In this document: piece by piece, positions 41,701-48,710 of the stretch | Position numbering within the stretch: position 1 is the stretch's first letter | How the letters are laid out: every line of letters begins with the position of its first letter | Assembly: GCA_036562635.1 (NCBI GenBank) | Contig: DATCJU010000135.1 | Location: 1-49,079 of the forward strand | Source of the DNA: DATCJU01 sp036562635 | GTDB lineage: Bacteria > Actinomycetota > Actinomycetes > Mycobacteriales > Pseudonocardiaceae | DNA: 49,079 bases | Direction of reading: 5' to 3' | Notes under the pieces: model-generated | What the model was told of the DNA's origin: nothing | Databases searched by the model: none | Seen by the model: the letters and a program-made list of their open reading frames with translations, nothing else | Position numbers and translations under genes: made by a program

Positions 41701-42662
41701 AGCGTGGTGCCGTCGGGCAGCGTGTTCCAGCGGTAGGGCACCGACTCCAGGGAGTCGGCGTAGCCCGCGCCGAGCAGCTTCTCGCGGTAGCTGTCGCACA
41801 GCTCGCGCAGCAGCGGGTTCTCCGACAGCAGCACACGCGGCTTGTCGGCGAAGTGGGTGGACAGCAGCCAGGGCTTCTCCGGGCGGTAGCCACTGAAGTG
41901 GTAGAAGCGCAGCGGCCGCCCCGCCGCGGTGATCGTCCCGTCCGCCGCCCGCTCCAGCGGCCGCTGGTAGACGTTCCAGTAGGCGACGTTGTAGCCGGGA
42001 TCGGTGATCACGGTGTGCCGGAACATCGTCGGCACGTTGTCCACCCACCGCTGGTCGGTGAACAGCTGCTCCTCGGGCGCCGAGATGGCGTCGTGCCGCA
42101 GCCGCTCCGCCCAGAAGTCGAGGAAGGCGGCGGCGTCCGGGGAGGAGGCGGACACCCCGATGAAGCCGAGGTTGAACACGCCGGAGGCCATGATGTCGCC
42201 CTCGGTGGGGCGCTTGCCGTCCCGCGGCATCGGTGCCAGCACGTGCGGGGTGAGCACGATGCCGTGCTCGACGGCCAGTGCGGCCACCTCGTCGCCGAAC
42301 GGGGCGAACACCTCGATGTCCGGGTCGAGGTAGATCGCGACCTGGTGTTCGGTGAGCAGCCGCTGGAGCAGCGCCGGCTTCACCGCTGTGCACAGCTCGG
42401 TCACGGTGTAGGCGGTTGCCATGCGGCGGAACTCGGCCGGCTCGATGTCCAGGTCGTCGGGCGCGAGCAGCCGCAGCGCAGGGGCGGAGCGAGCCAGCTC
42501 CGCCAACTCCTGCGGTGTGGCGTCCACCAGCAGCACGACGAACTCGCCACCCGGGTGGTGTCGCAGGTAGGAGTCGGCGAGCACGCGTGCGGCCGGCAGG
42601 TAGTTGCGGGCGACGATGGTGCAGACGACGGTGTGCGCGGGGGAGGCGGCGGAATCAGTCAT
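38739..42662 (-). CDS. Tri-functional fusion: GT-A glycosyltransferase, GT-B glycosyltransferase, coiled coil, FkbM methyltransferase
   Basis: A cytoplasmic 1307-residue protein. Residues about 10-300 form a GT-A-like domain with the metal motif LDPDIEVF (113-115 is DPD) and FYHFSGYRP. Residues about 438-800 form a GT4-type GT-B domain: GYLTAELGVGEMGRL, FAFDFNSLFDRKNP, SLHRSEGFGLTVAEAMAHG (688-704). Residues about 870-1025 are heptad-rich (VDQQVGELRSRLDEQ, LAQRLDQLEERLARTGDHVE). Residues about 1060-1260 are an FkbM methyltransferase with SAM motif TFVDIGAHVGYYTL (1084-1097), AVEPWERL and VVKVDAQG. It would assemble and O-methylate a surface glycan. The ATG lies inside the upstream gene (8-bp overlap). 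Confidence 0.88.
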   Translation of the reverse strand: MTDSAASPAHTVVCTIVARNYLPAARVLADSYLRHHPGGEFVVLLVDATPQELAELARSAPALRLLAPDDLDIEPAEFRRMATAYTVTELCTAVKPALLQRLLTEHQVAIYLDPDIEVFAPFGDEVAALAVEHGIVLTPHVLAPMPRDGKRPTEGDIMASGVFNLGFIGVSASSPDAAAFLDFWAERLRHDAISAPEEQLFTDQRWVDNVPTMFRHTVITDPGYNVAYWNVYQRPLERAADGTITAAGRPLRFYHFSGYRPEKPWLLSTHFADKPRVLLSENPLLRELCDSYREKLLGAGYADSLESVPYRWNTLPDGTTLSLSLRRLFRRGWVEAERKGEEPPPTPFDETGTDAFVRWVTSPADGLQAAAGLNRWAYAVWQSRTDLQVAFRDPMGADYSAFRQWCATSGIREGALPVWAVPQPRKKTAALPPRDQRGANVLGYLTAELGVGEMGRLVHDAVHHSGLPVATVVEEETVHNRTEHPLPAGANVSPPHFPVSVLCVNADMTPLTLRIHPQLGRDRYVIGVWSWELEDFPPSMHQAFELVDEVWTISEFCRRSIAAHSPVPVHTFPVPVRDVLEGMPPERSSTDDGYTRFLFAFDFNSLFDRKNPLGVITAFRKAFPVDEPGAERKRLVIKSINGEKHPEQRERLRAAAAADPRIELVEGYLSHDEVRKLFASADCYVSLHRSEGFGLTVAEAMAHGLPVIATDYSGSAEFLTGDTGWRIPYRMVPVGPNQHPYPPDAQWAEPDLDAAAAAMREVAADPATARRRGQAAREHILRSRTMAAAGAWVRERLEAAYQEWRRRRTETGPQEERPEVPRSQAGGVLQPVRDSREALRWRADAEAPSRIPLAPVLRRGVLRVLDHYDVHQRKVLGALMDGVEQSLQRVDQQVGELRSRLDEQPDPHLLAERLDRVEARLAELGEQVAQFDQDSLRRMVDELRSQLDSEHTERFAHDQQLAQRLDQLEERLARTGDHVETVDRKFVGMFAERDTRLDLWERRLAQAGDDLRRRLRALDSSVRRHHDLLGSGAAVPDGETVATDVGLLRLPQDDTVVLPWLRTYASWEETESWLVDQLLSPGATFVDIGAHVGYYTLRALSRTGPYGAVFAVEPWERLRHLLEYNVRSNLPAEVASTLTVLPFAAWDDDGTLRLQLSEEGNSGDNRVNPDGGPGALEVPGRRLAEVEALQQRTLSVVKVDAQGRDHRALSGLAELLLRDRPHVVCEFWPEGISDVGDDPRDVLARYRSWGYQPVQLDGEGAPSVEELQRLLDDPRQSVDHADEEIVERARRTESGFVTLWLRPLPQS

Positions 42663-43782
42663 TGGCCTTCAGCGCCCTCGTCTGCTCCTTCAGAGCGTCC
42701 TTGAACAGCTCGTCGACCTCGCCCTGGTCCGCACCGGACACCTCGACCCGCACGACGTAGTCACCGCTGACGTAGTGGGCCCGGCGCAGGAAGGGCATCG
42801 GCTGGGCCGTGTCGCTGGTCGCACCCAGGACGCCCTTCTGCGGGGTGGACTCGGCCAGCCCGTACGACAGCTGCAGCTCGTGCAGCTTGTCCCGGGCGGC
42901 CGCGGCGGCCTCCGGGTCGTCCACCTGGGTGACGAGCACGATGATCGTGTTCTCGCCGTCGCGGTGGTAGGCGAACGCGGTGTCGGCCGCGCCGTTGTCC
43001 TTGTAGGCCGCGAACTCCTCGGGGGTGAGGTAGTTCAGGGCCTCGACGTCGGCGAAGGTCTTGATCTTCTCCGTCATGGCCTCCGGCTTGCCGGGCAGCT
43101 CACCGAGCCGCTCGTCCCGCGGCGGCTTCTGGCTGGTCGTCGTGGCCGGCGCGCTGCTCGCCGGGGCCTGTGGCTCCTGGGCCTGGTTCTGGTTCGAGTC
43201 GTCCTTGTTCCCGAAGAGGAAGAAGGCGCCGACCCCGAGCCCGACCAGCAGCACCACGCCCACCACGATGCCGATGATCTTGCCCTTGCCGGAGCTGGTG
43301 TCCTCCTCGAACACCTCCGGGCCCTGACGCGCCCAGCCCGGGTCCAACGAGGGAAGGTCGGGGTTGCCCCAGTTCTGGGCGTTGGGGTCGGTGTACTGCG
43401 GCCAGCCACCGGGGTTCGGCTGGCCGGGCATCATGTGCGGCGGGAAGGGCTGCCCACCGGGTGGGGTGGACGGCTGCACGGGACGGACGACCTGTGTGCG
43501 TTCCGCGTCACCGCCCCCGCCGGGGGAGGACACCACCTGGGTGGCGTCCGGCGAAGCGGTCTGCGCGGACGACACGACCTGGGTGGCGTCGGTGTTCGAA
43601 GGAGGCGCAGCATCCCACCGGAAAGGTGGTGGGAACGGCCCACCGGGCTGCTGCTGCGAGGTACCCGGGGCCCCCGAGTTGGCCGCCATCAGTTGGTCCC
43701 GGCGCTGCCGGTACTCCTCGGGGCCCAGACGCCCGGCCGCCAACTCCTCGTCCAGGCGCCGCAGCTCGTCCTGCCAGGTCAC
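42655..43782 (-). CDS. Single-pass membrane protein with SHOCT-like N-terminus and three TQVV motifs
   Basis: A 375-residue protein. Residues 3-33 (WQDELRRLDEELAAGRLGPE) resemble a SHOCT oligomerisation helix pair. A Pro/Gly-rich cytoplasmic segment (35-160) holds three copies of an acidic-x-TQVV motif (Thr67, Thr81, Thr96). One membrane helix spans 168-190. The outer domain (200-375) has a mixed alpha/beta pattern unknown to me (ALNYLTPEEFAAYKDNG, ENTIIVLVTQVDDPEAA, YVSGDYVVRVEV). GTG 43782 follows GGAAGGGGG. Its stop overlaps the start of the glycosyltransferase fusion by 8 bp, implying a shared job. Function unknown. Confidence 0.75.
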   Translation of the reverse strand: MTWQDELRRLDEELAAGRLGPEEYRQRRDQLMAANSGAPGTSQQQPGGPFPPPFRWDAAPPSNTDATQVVSSAQTASPDATQVVSSPGGGGDAERTQVVRPVQPSTPPGGQPFPPHMMPGQPNPGGWPQYTDPNAQNWGNPDLPSLDPGWARQGPEVFEEDTSSGKGKIIGIVVGVVLLVGLGVGAFFLFGNKDDSNQNQAQEPQAPASSAPATTTSQKPPRDERLGELPGKPEAMTEKIKTFADVEALNYLTPEEFAAYKDNGAADTAFAYHRDGENTIIVLVTQVDDPEAAAAARDKLHELQLSYGLAESTPQKGVLGATSDTAQPMPFLRRAHYVSGDYVVRVEVSGADQGEVDELFKDALKEQTRALKAND

Positions 43783-44074
43783 CCTGGCACCCCCTTCCAG
43801 GAATTACACGTGGAACACCCCGATGCGGGGCGAAGACGGCTCACATTGTGCCCAAGTTCCCCACGGGCGTATCGCAGGCTGGTCGAAGTCGTGACCAATC
43901 CGCGTCGCGGGACGGCGTTCAGGGTGCTGGCACACCTCCGTCGGAAGGCCTCCGTTGCTTCCACTCAGAGGAAGAAGGGCAGGTCACACGGCCTCCTGCT
44001 CGGCCTTGTCCGGATCCTGCGGGGCCGTTGGGGGGTCGGTTCGGCAGGACGGGGATTTCGCCTTCGGCGGAGCC
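43783..44074. other. Divergent intergenic region
   Basis: Separates the SHOCT-TQVV gene from msrA. No gene, and no promoter for the leftward gene that I would defend. Confidence 0.4.
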
Positions 44075-44080
44075 TAGGCT
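44075..44080 (+). promoter_or_regulatory. -10 box TAGGCT of msrA, leaderless
   Basis: TAGGCT ends six bases before ATG 44087, with no room for a ribosome-binding site. Confidence 0.45.
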
Positions 44081-44086
44081 GGGGTC

Positions 44087-44749
44087 ATGGCACTTTTCGG
44101 GCGGGACGTGACGCGGATGGTGACCCGGGAGGAGGCACTCCCCGGGCGCTCCACTCCGCTGAAGGTACCTGAGTGGCACGCCGTGTTCCCCGATCGGCGG
44201 ATCAAACCGCCGTTTCCGGAGGGGATGCGGACCGCGGTGTTCGCGCTGGGCTGTTTCTGGGGTGCGGAGCGCAGGTTCGCGCGGACTCCCGGGGTGTGGT
44301 CCACGGCTGTCGGATATGCCGGTGGGTACACCCCGAACCCCACGTACGAGGAGGTGTGTTCCGGGTTGACCGGGCACGCCGAGTCCGTGCTCGTGGTGTA
44401 CGACCCCAAGCAGGTCTCCTACGAGGAGCTGTTGAAGGTGTTCTGGGAGTCCCACGACCCCACCCAGGGCATGCGCCAGGGTGCCGACGTGGGCACGCAG
44501 TACCGCTCGGTGATCTTCTGGGCGGACGAGGAGCAGCGGGTTGCCGCGGAGGCGAGCCGTGAGGCCTACCAGCGGGAGCTGACCGCGGCCGGTTACGGGC
44601 GGATCACCACCGAGATCGTGCCCCTGGAGACGTTCTACTACGCCGAGGACTACCACCAGCAGTACCTGTACAAGGTGCCGGACGGCTACTGCGGTACCGG
44701 TGGAACCGGGGTGGCCTGCCCGGTGGGACTGACGTCGAAGGGGGAGTGA
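44087..44749 (+). CDS. msrA: Peptide-methionine (S)-S-oxide reductase MsrA
   Basis: Repairs oxidised methionine using thioredoxin. The catalytic motif GCFWG places the nucleophile at Cys56; GYAGGYTPNPTYEEVCSG and GHAESVLVVYDP follow the family pattern. Resolving cysteines are probably Cys202 and Cys211 in the tail (GYCGTGGTGVACPVG). Length 220 with a 45-residue N-terminal extension matches the longer actinobacterial form. No signal peptide, so cytosolic. It appears monocistronic and leaderless, and is divergent from the SHOCT-TQVV/glycosyltransferase pair. Confidence 0.95.
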   Translation: MALFGRDVTRMVTREEALPGRSTPLKVPEWHAVFPDRRIKPPFPEGMRTAVFALGCFWGAERRFARTPGVWSTAVGYAGGYTPNPTYEEVCSGLTGHAESVLVVYDPKQVSYEELLKVFWESHDPTQGMRQGADVGTQYRSVIFWADEEQRVAAEASREAYQRELTAAGYGRITTEIVPLETFYYAEDYHQQYLYKVPDGYCGTGGTGVACPVGLTSKGE

Positions 44750-45252
44750 CCGGGTGGCCCGGCCCGATCCACCAGGGGATCGGGGAAGGGACCGGGCCTC
44801 GGCAGCACGTCGGTTCGTGCACCCCGCGCCGGGTCGGCGCGTCGACGGTCGGATCAGGCACGGTGCCGTGCACCGGTGCCCGGTCCACGCCGTGCTCCGA
44901 CGGTCCCCGCGTGGTGCACCTCCTTCCCGACCGCGTGCCCGGTCGTGGTCGCGACCTGCCGCGGTGTACACCGAACTTCTTCGCACAGCGAAAAAGAATC
45001 GAGTGCGTTCCGCAGGAACCTCGGCGGAACGAGATGGTCCTGTGCTCTCCCGCGTCTCGTGTGTGGAACGTGGGCCGACAGCCCGCCGTGCGGGACACCG
45101 CACACGCCGAGCGGCCGTTCGCCACGACGGTCCGGGAAACACCGGCCGTCCGAGATGCCCGGATCGGTGCCGAGAGGAGGCGGGCCTCCGGTCGGTTACC
45201 GTGGCCTTCTCCGCCGTCCGGGCGGATTCGAGTGGTTGCACGAGGAGAGGCG
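44750..45252. other. Long intergenic region with a 12-bp palindrome
   Basis: No gene signals; the upstream frame of the next gene is open here but basic and Pro-rich. The perfect palindrome CGGTGTACACCG (44962-44973) is followed by an imperfect hairpin TTCTTCGC-ACA-GCGAAAAAGAA (about 44977-44997), AT-rich for this genome. Confidence 0.4.
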
Positions 45253-46413
45253 ATGGCTCTCGGTGAGCTGAGATCCACCTGGGAGGACCTGGGCAGAACG
45301 GATCCGTTGTGGGCGGTCCTGTCCGATCCGGCGCGTCGGCACGGTGGCTGGGACGTCGACGAGTTCATGGCCACCGGTCACGGACACATCGCGCGGGTGA
45401 CGGAGCTGCTGCAGCGGTCGGGCCACTCCCTGGGCCGCCGGGTGCTGGACTTCGGCTGTGGGGTGGGCCGACTGAGCAACGCCCTGGCCGAGCGGGTCCC
45501 CGAGGTGGTCGGTATCGACATCGCCGCCTCGATGATCGAACGTGCCGAGCAGCTCAACCGGCACCCCGACCGGATTCGTTTCGTGCACTACGACGGGCGG
45601 TCCCTGCCTTTCGAGGACAACACGTTCGACAGTGCGGTGAGCCTGATCGTGCTGCAGCACGCCCGCCCGGTGGTCCAGCTGGCCTCCCTGCTGGAACTGA
45701 TCCGGGTGGTGCGCCCGGACGGCGTCGTCGTGGTGCAGGTCCCCAGCCACCCGCGGCAGGTGCGTCTGGACCCGGCCGCCTACCGTGCCCGGATCGAGAT
45801 GCTGTCGGCACCGCGGACCCTGTCGCCGGGCGGCACCGCCACGCTGCGTGCTCGGGTCACCAACGCCAGCGAGCACACCTGGCCCCGGAGCAGCAGGTTC
45901 AAGCTGGGCAACCACTGGTGGGACGGCGAGCGGGTGCTGGTCCAGGACGACGGGCGGACGCAGTTGCCGACCGACCTGGCACCCGGTGAGTCGGTCGAGC
46001 TGGAGCTGGTGATCCGGGCCCCGATGGCCTCGGGCCGCTTCGACCTGGAGCTCGACCTGGTGCAGGAGTTCGTCACCTGGTGGGCGGCGGTGGGCAGCCC
46101 GACCGCCCGGACCACGGTCGTGGTCGGCGCGGAAGCCGCCGCACCTGCCGTGGAGGCACCCCCGCAGCCGGCTCCGACCGCGGCTGCCGAGGGTGGCCCG
46201 GAGCCCGGTGCCGGCGCTGCAGCCGAGGCCCCGGACACGTCCGCCGTGGCACAGCACGACGGGAACGACGGAATCGAGATGCACGGCCTGCACGTGGACT
46301 TCCTGCACGCGTTCTTCGCGCACACCGGCTGCCGGATCGTCGACGCCGTCGCGGACGAGCTGGCAGGTCAGGAGTGGGAGAGCTACACCTACATCGTCCA
46401 GCCTCCGCAGTGA
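45253..46413 (+). CDS. SAM-dependent methyltransferase with C-terminal beta-sandwich domain
   Basis: A 386-residue cytoplasmic protein. Residues about 60-170 are a class I (type 11) methyltransferase: VLDFGCGVGRLSNAL (64-78), VVGIDIAASMIERAEQ, DSAVSLIVLQHARP. Residues about 185-292 form an immunoglobulin-like sandwich (RARVTNASEHTWP, LGNHWWDGE, LDLVQEFVTWWAAVG), resembling modules attached to polysaccharide-modifying enzymes and Wzt-type glycan-binding domains. An Ala/Pro linker (295-345) leads to a conserved-looking C-terminal helix (LHVDFLHAFFAHTGC). ATG 45253 follows GAGGAG. Together with the FkbM fusion it suggests glycan methylation. Confidence 0.8.
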   Translation: MALGELRSTWEDLGRTDPLWAVLSDPARRHGGWDVDEFMATGHGHIARVTELLQRSGHSLGRRVLDFGCGVGRLSNALAERVPEVVGIDIAASMIERAEQLNRHPDRIRFVHYDGRSLPFEDNTFDSAVSLIVLQHARPVVQLASLLELIRVVRPDGVVVVQVPSHPRQVRLDPAAYRARIEMLSAPRTLSPGGTATLRARVTNASEHTWPRSSRFKLGNHWWDGERVLVQDDGRTQLPTDLAPGESVELELVIRAPMASGRFDLELDLVQEFVTWWAAVGSPTARTTVVVGAEAAAPAVEAPPQPAPTAAAEGGPEPGAGAAAEAPDTSAVAQHDGNDGIEMHGLHVDFLHAFFAHTGCRIVDAVADELAGQEWESYTYIVQPPQ

Positions 46414-46644
46414 CGTGTTCCTCGACGTGGGTCGATCGCCCGGCCGGTCCTCCGGCCAGGCGATCGGCTTTCCGGGGCCGGGTGCTCCGGCACCGTCGAG
46501 TAACGACGCCGTGGCAGCGCTCGACAAAAGGTGTACCGGCCATACGTTGGAATCACACGGTCGGCCGATACCGCACTCGGGACACCGGCACGGGCCGGGG
46601 CCGGGCGTGACCCGAGACCGTGGGCGGCCGCTGGGGAGATCGAT

Positions 46645-48633
46645 GTGTCCACCACTCTGCGTCTTCGTACGCGATTACCGCGACTGATCGCCGTGCTGGC
46701 CGTGGGGGCGGTGTTGGGAAGTACGCCACTGCCCGCGTCGGCGGACGAGGTGCCGGCACCGGCAACCACCGGGATGTCCTCGGGCGGCCCGACCGCCGAG
46801 TCGCCCGTGCCGGACACCACCGATCCGGTTCCGCCGGAGCCGACGGATCCGGCACCGCCCGTGGCGGGGACCCCCTCGGCGGAGCCGTCCGAACCGTCCG
46901 AACCGTCCGAGCCGGACGAGTCAGTCGAGTCGGACGAGTCGGACGAGTCGGACGAGCCCGACCCGGTGGAGGAGCAGCCGGGCAGCACACCACCACCCAC
47001 CGCCGAGCCGACCACGCCGCCCTCCACCGGCACGCCGGCAGTGGCCGAGGCGAATGTGACGGTCACCGCGGCGTTGCAGGACCCGGACCGTCGGTACCGC
47101 ATGGGCGACAAGGTGCCGATCATCCTCACCGTGACCAACGTCGGTGACCGGGCCGCCGTGGAGGTGCGGGGGAACTCCACGGGGGACGTCCAGGTGTTGG
47201 ACGGTTGGGGAGCGCTCAGCAGGCCCGGGCTCCGGCTCGACCCGGGGGAGAGTCGGACCGTGACCGTCACGGGGACGGTCCTCCGTGGTTCCGGTGAGGC
47301 ACGTAGTTACATCTCGATCTGGTGGTGGCCGGAGGGTATGCCCCCGCAGGAGCCCTGGGCGATGCCGCCGACGTACACGACCGGGACGTCCCTGTCGGTC
47401 CCCGTGGTTCCCCTGCAGGAGCGGTACCCCGTCTCGGGTGTCCTCTTCGGGGACCGTGACGGGGACGGCGTGTTCGACCCCGGGGAGGGGCTGGCCGGGG
47501 TCACGATGAGCCTGTACGTGCCCGTCATCGTGGGCAGCTACTCCGCCGAGCTCACCACGGACCAGGAGGGCCGGTTCAGCGGGGAACTGCCGCCGGGGCT
47601 GTACCGCGTCCGTATCGTCGTGGGGCCGGACGGTTGGATCGTGCGCGTACCCCCCATCGTGGTCGGCGGAGCCGAACCGGCCACGGATCTGCAGCTCCAG
47701 GCCGAGCGGCCGTTGACCGAGGTGCTGGACGTCTCGGCCGAGTTCCTCTCGGACCGCTACGAGATCAGCGACATACCCCGGATCCGGATCACCCTGACCA
47801 ACCGCGGCTCGACCACCCTCACCGGCATCAGGGCCCTGTGTGGCCGCGACACCCCACTTCCATGGGGCCTCGGGCTGCAGGGCACGTCCGAGCCCGCCCA
47901 CTGGGGTGCCCTGGTCCAGGACGGGGTGACGGTCGCCGCGGGACAGACCCTGGTGCTCGAGGTGACCGGCATGATCCCGATGGCGTCGGCCCGGGATGGG
48001 CTGGTGTACATCGCATGCTCCTTGGGGCCCGACTGGGAAGATCGGACGGGTTATCCGACGGTCTTCACGTCCGCCCCGGTGGCGCAGATCCCGGAGATCG
48101 TGACCTGGGGCTACGTGTACCGCGACTGGAACAGCAACGGTCGGTGGGACTACGGGGAAGGGGTCACGGACCTGGAGCTGGGGCTGGTCGACCCGGCTTC
48201 CGGCGAGGTGGTCGCCACCGCGGTCAGCGACACCTGGGGCAGGGTCTATTTCACCGGCGTTCTGAGCGGTCTGTACGAGGCTCGGGCGTTCGCCCCGTGG
48301 CGGTTGGTCCAGAGCCAGGTCTGGATCGGCGCGGGGAAGAGCGCTTGGCAGCTCCAGGTGGAGCCCGACCCGGAGCAGCCGGGGACCGACCCGGAGCAGC
48401 CGGGAGCCGACCCGGAGCAGCCGGGGACCGACCCGGAGCAGCCGGGAGCCGACCCGGAGCAGCCGGGGACCGACCCGGAGCAGCCGGGGACCGACCCGGT
48501 GACACCGCAGCAGACCGGTGGCCTGGCCTTCACCGGGGCCGACGTGATCGGGTGGTCGGTACTCGGTCTGGCCCTGGTGACGGGCGGTTCCCTGGCGATC
48601 CTGGTGGGCCGGCGGCGTCGCGACACCGCCTGA
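46645..48633 (+). CDS. Sortase-anchored surface protein with SdrD-B-like repeats and LAFTG signal
   Basis: A 662-residue cell-wall protein. Signal peptide 1-33 (ends LPASA), then a Pro/Ser/Glu stalk with SEPSEPSEP and DESDESDE runs. A CARDB/DUF11-like domain (about 135-265) precedes an SdrD-B-like domain (FGDRDGDGVFDPGEG, a calcium-loop pattern). The pair is repeated (second loop RDWNSNGRWDYGEG). Six seven-residue DPEQPG(T/A) repeats form a second stalk before the sorting signal LAFTG (627-631), a hydrophobic helix and RRRR. LAxTG is the class E sortase motif of high-GC actinobacteria. GTG 46645 follows GGGGAG. Confidence 0.85.
   Translation: MSTTLRLRTRLPRLIAVLAVGAVLGSTPLPASADEVPAPATTGMSSGGPTAESPVPDTTDPVPPEPTDPAPPVAGTPSAEPSEPSEPSEPDESVESDESDESDEPDPVEEQPGSTPPPTAEPTTPPSTGTPAVAEANVTVTAALQDPDRRYRMGDKVPIILTVTNVGDRAAVEVRGNSTGDVQVLDGWGALSRPGLRLDPGESRTVTVTGTVLRGSGEARSYISIWWWPEGMPPQEPWAMPPTYTTGTSLSVPVVPLQERYPVSGVLFGDRDGDGVFDPGEGLAGVTMSLYVPVIVGSYSAELTTDQEGRFSGELPPGLYRVRIVVGPDGWIVRVPPIVVGGAEPATDLQLQAERPLTEVLDVSAEFLSDRYEISDIPRIRITLTNRGSTTLTGIRALCGRDTPLPWGLGLQGTSEPAHWGALVQDGVTVAAGQTLVLEVTGMIPMASARDGLVYIACSLGPDWEDRTGYPTVFTSAPVAQIPEIVTWGYVYRDWNSNGRWDYGEGVTDLELGLVDPASGEVVATAVSDTWGRVYFTGVLSGLYEARAFAPWRLVQSQVWIGAGKSAWQLQVEPDPEQPGTDPEQPGADPEQPGTDPEQPGADPEQPGTDPEQPGTDPVTPQQTGGLAFTGADVIGWSVLGLALVTGGSLAILVGRRRRDTA
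48367..48492 (+). repeat. Six tandem 21-bp repeats (DPEQPG T/A)
   Basis: Six in-frame copies of a 21-base unit encode DPEQPGT or DPEQPGA in the order T-A-T-A-T-T. The alternation suggests duplication of a 42-base double unit. Copy number is likely variable. Confidence 0.9.
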
Positions 48634-48661
48634 CACCCACCACGGACGTCGCCTGATCGAC

Positions 48662-48709
48662 ACGGACCACGGGGGCTGGGGTCCTTGGGCTCCGACCCCC
48701 GTGGTCCGT
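48662..48709. terminator. Bidirectional terminator
   Basis: ACGGACCACGGGGG (48662-48675) pairs perfectly over 14 bp with CCCCCGTGGTCCGT (48696-48709), between convergent stops at 48633 and 48711. Confidence 0.85.
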
Positions 48710-48710
48710 C

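Noticed and set aside
44746..45252. Open in-frame extension upstream of the sandwich-methyltransferase
   Set aside because: Good ribosome-binding site directly before ATG 45253; the extension is basic, Cys/Pro-rich and unlike the family.
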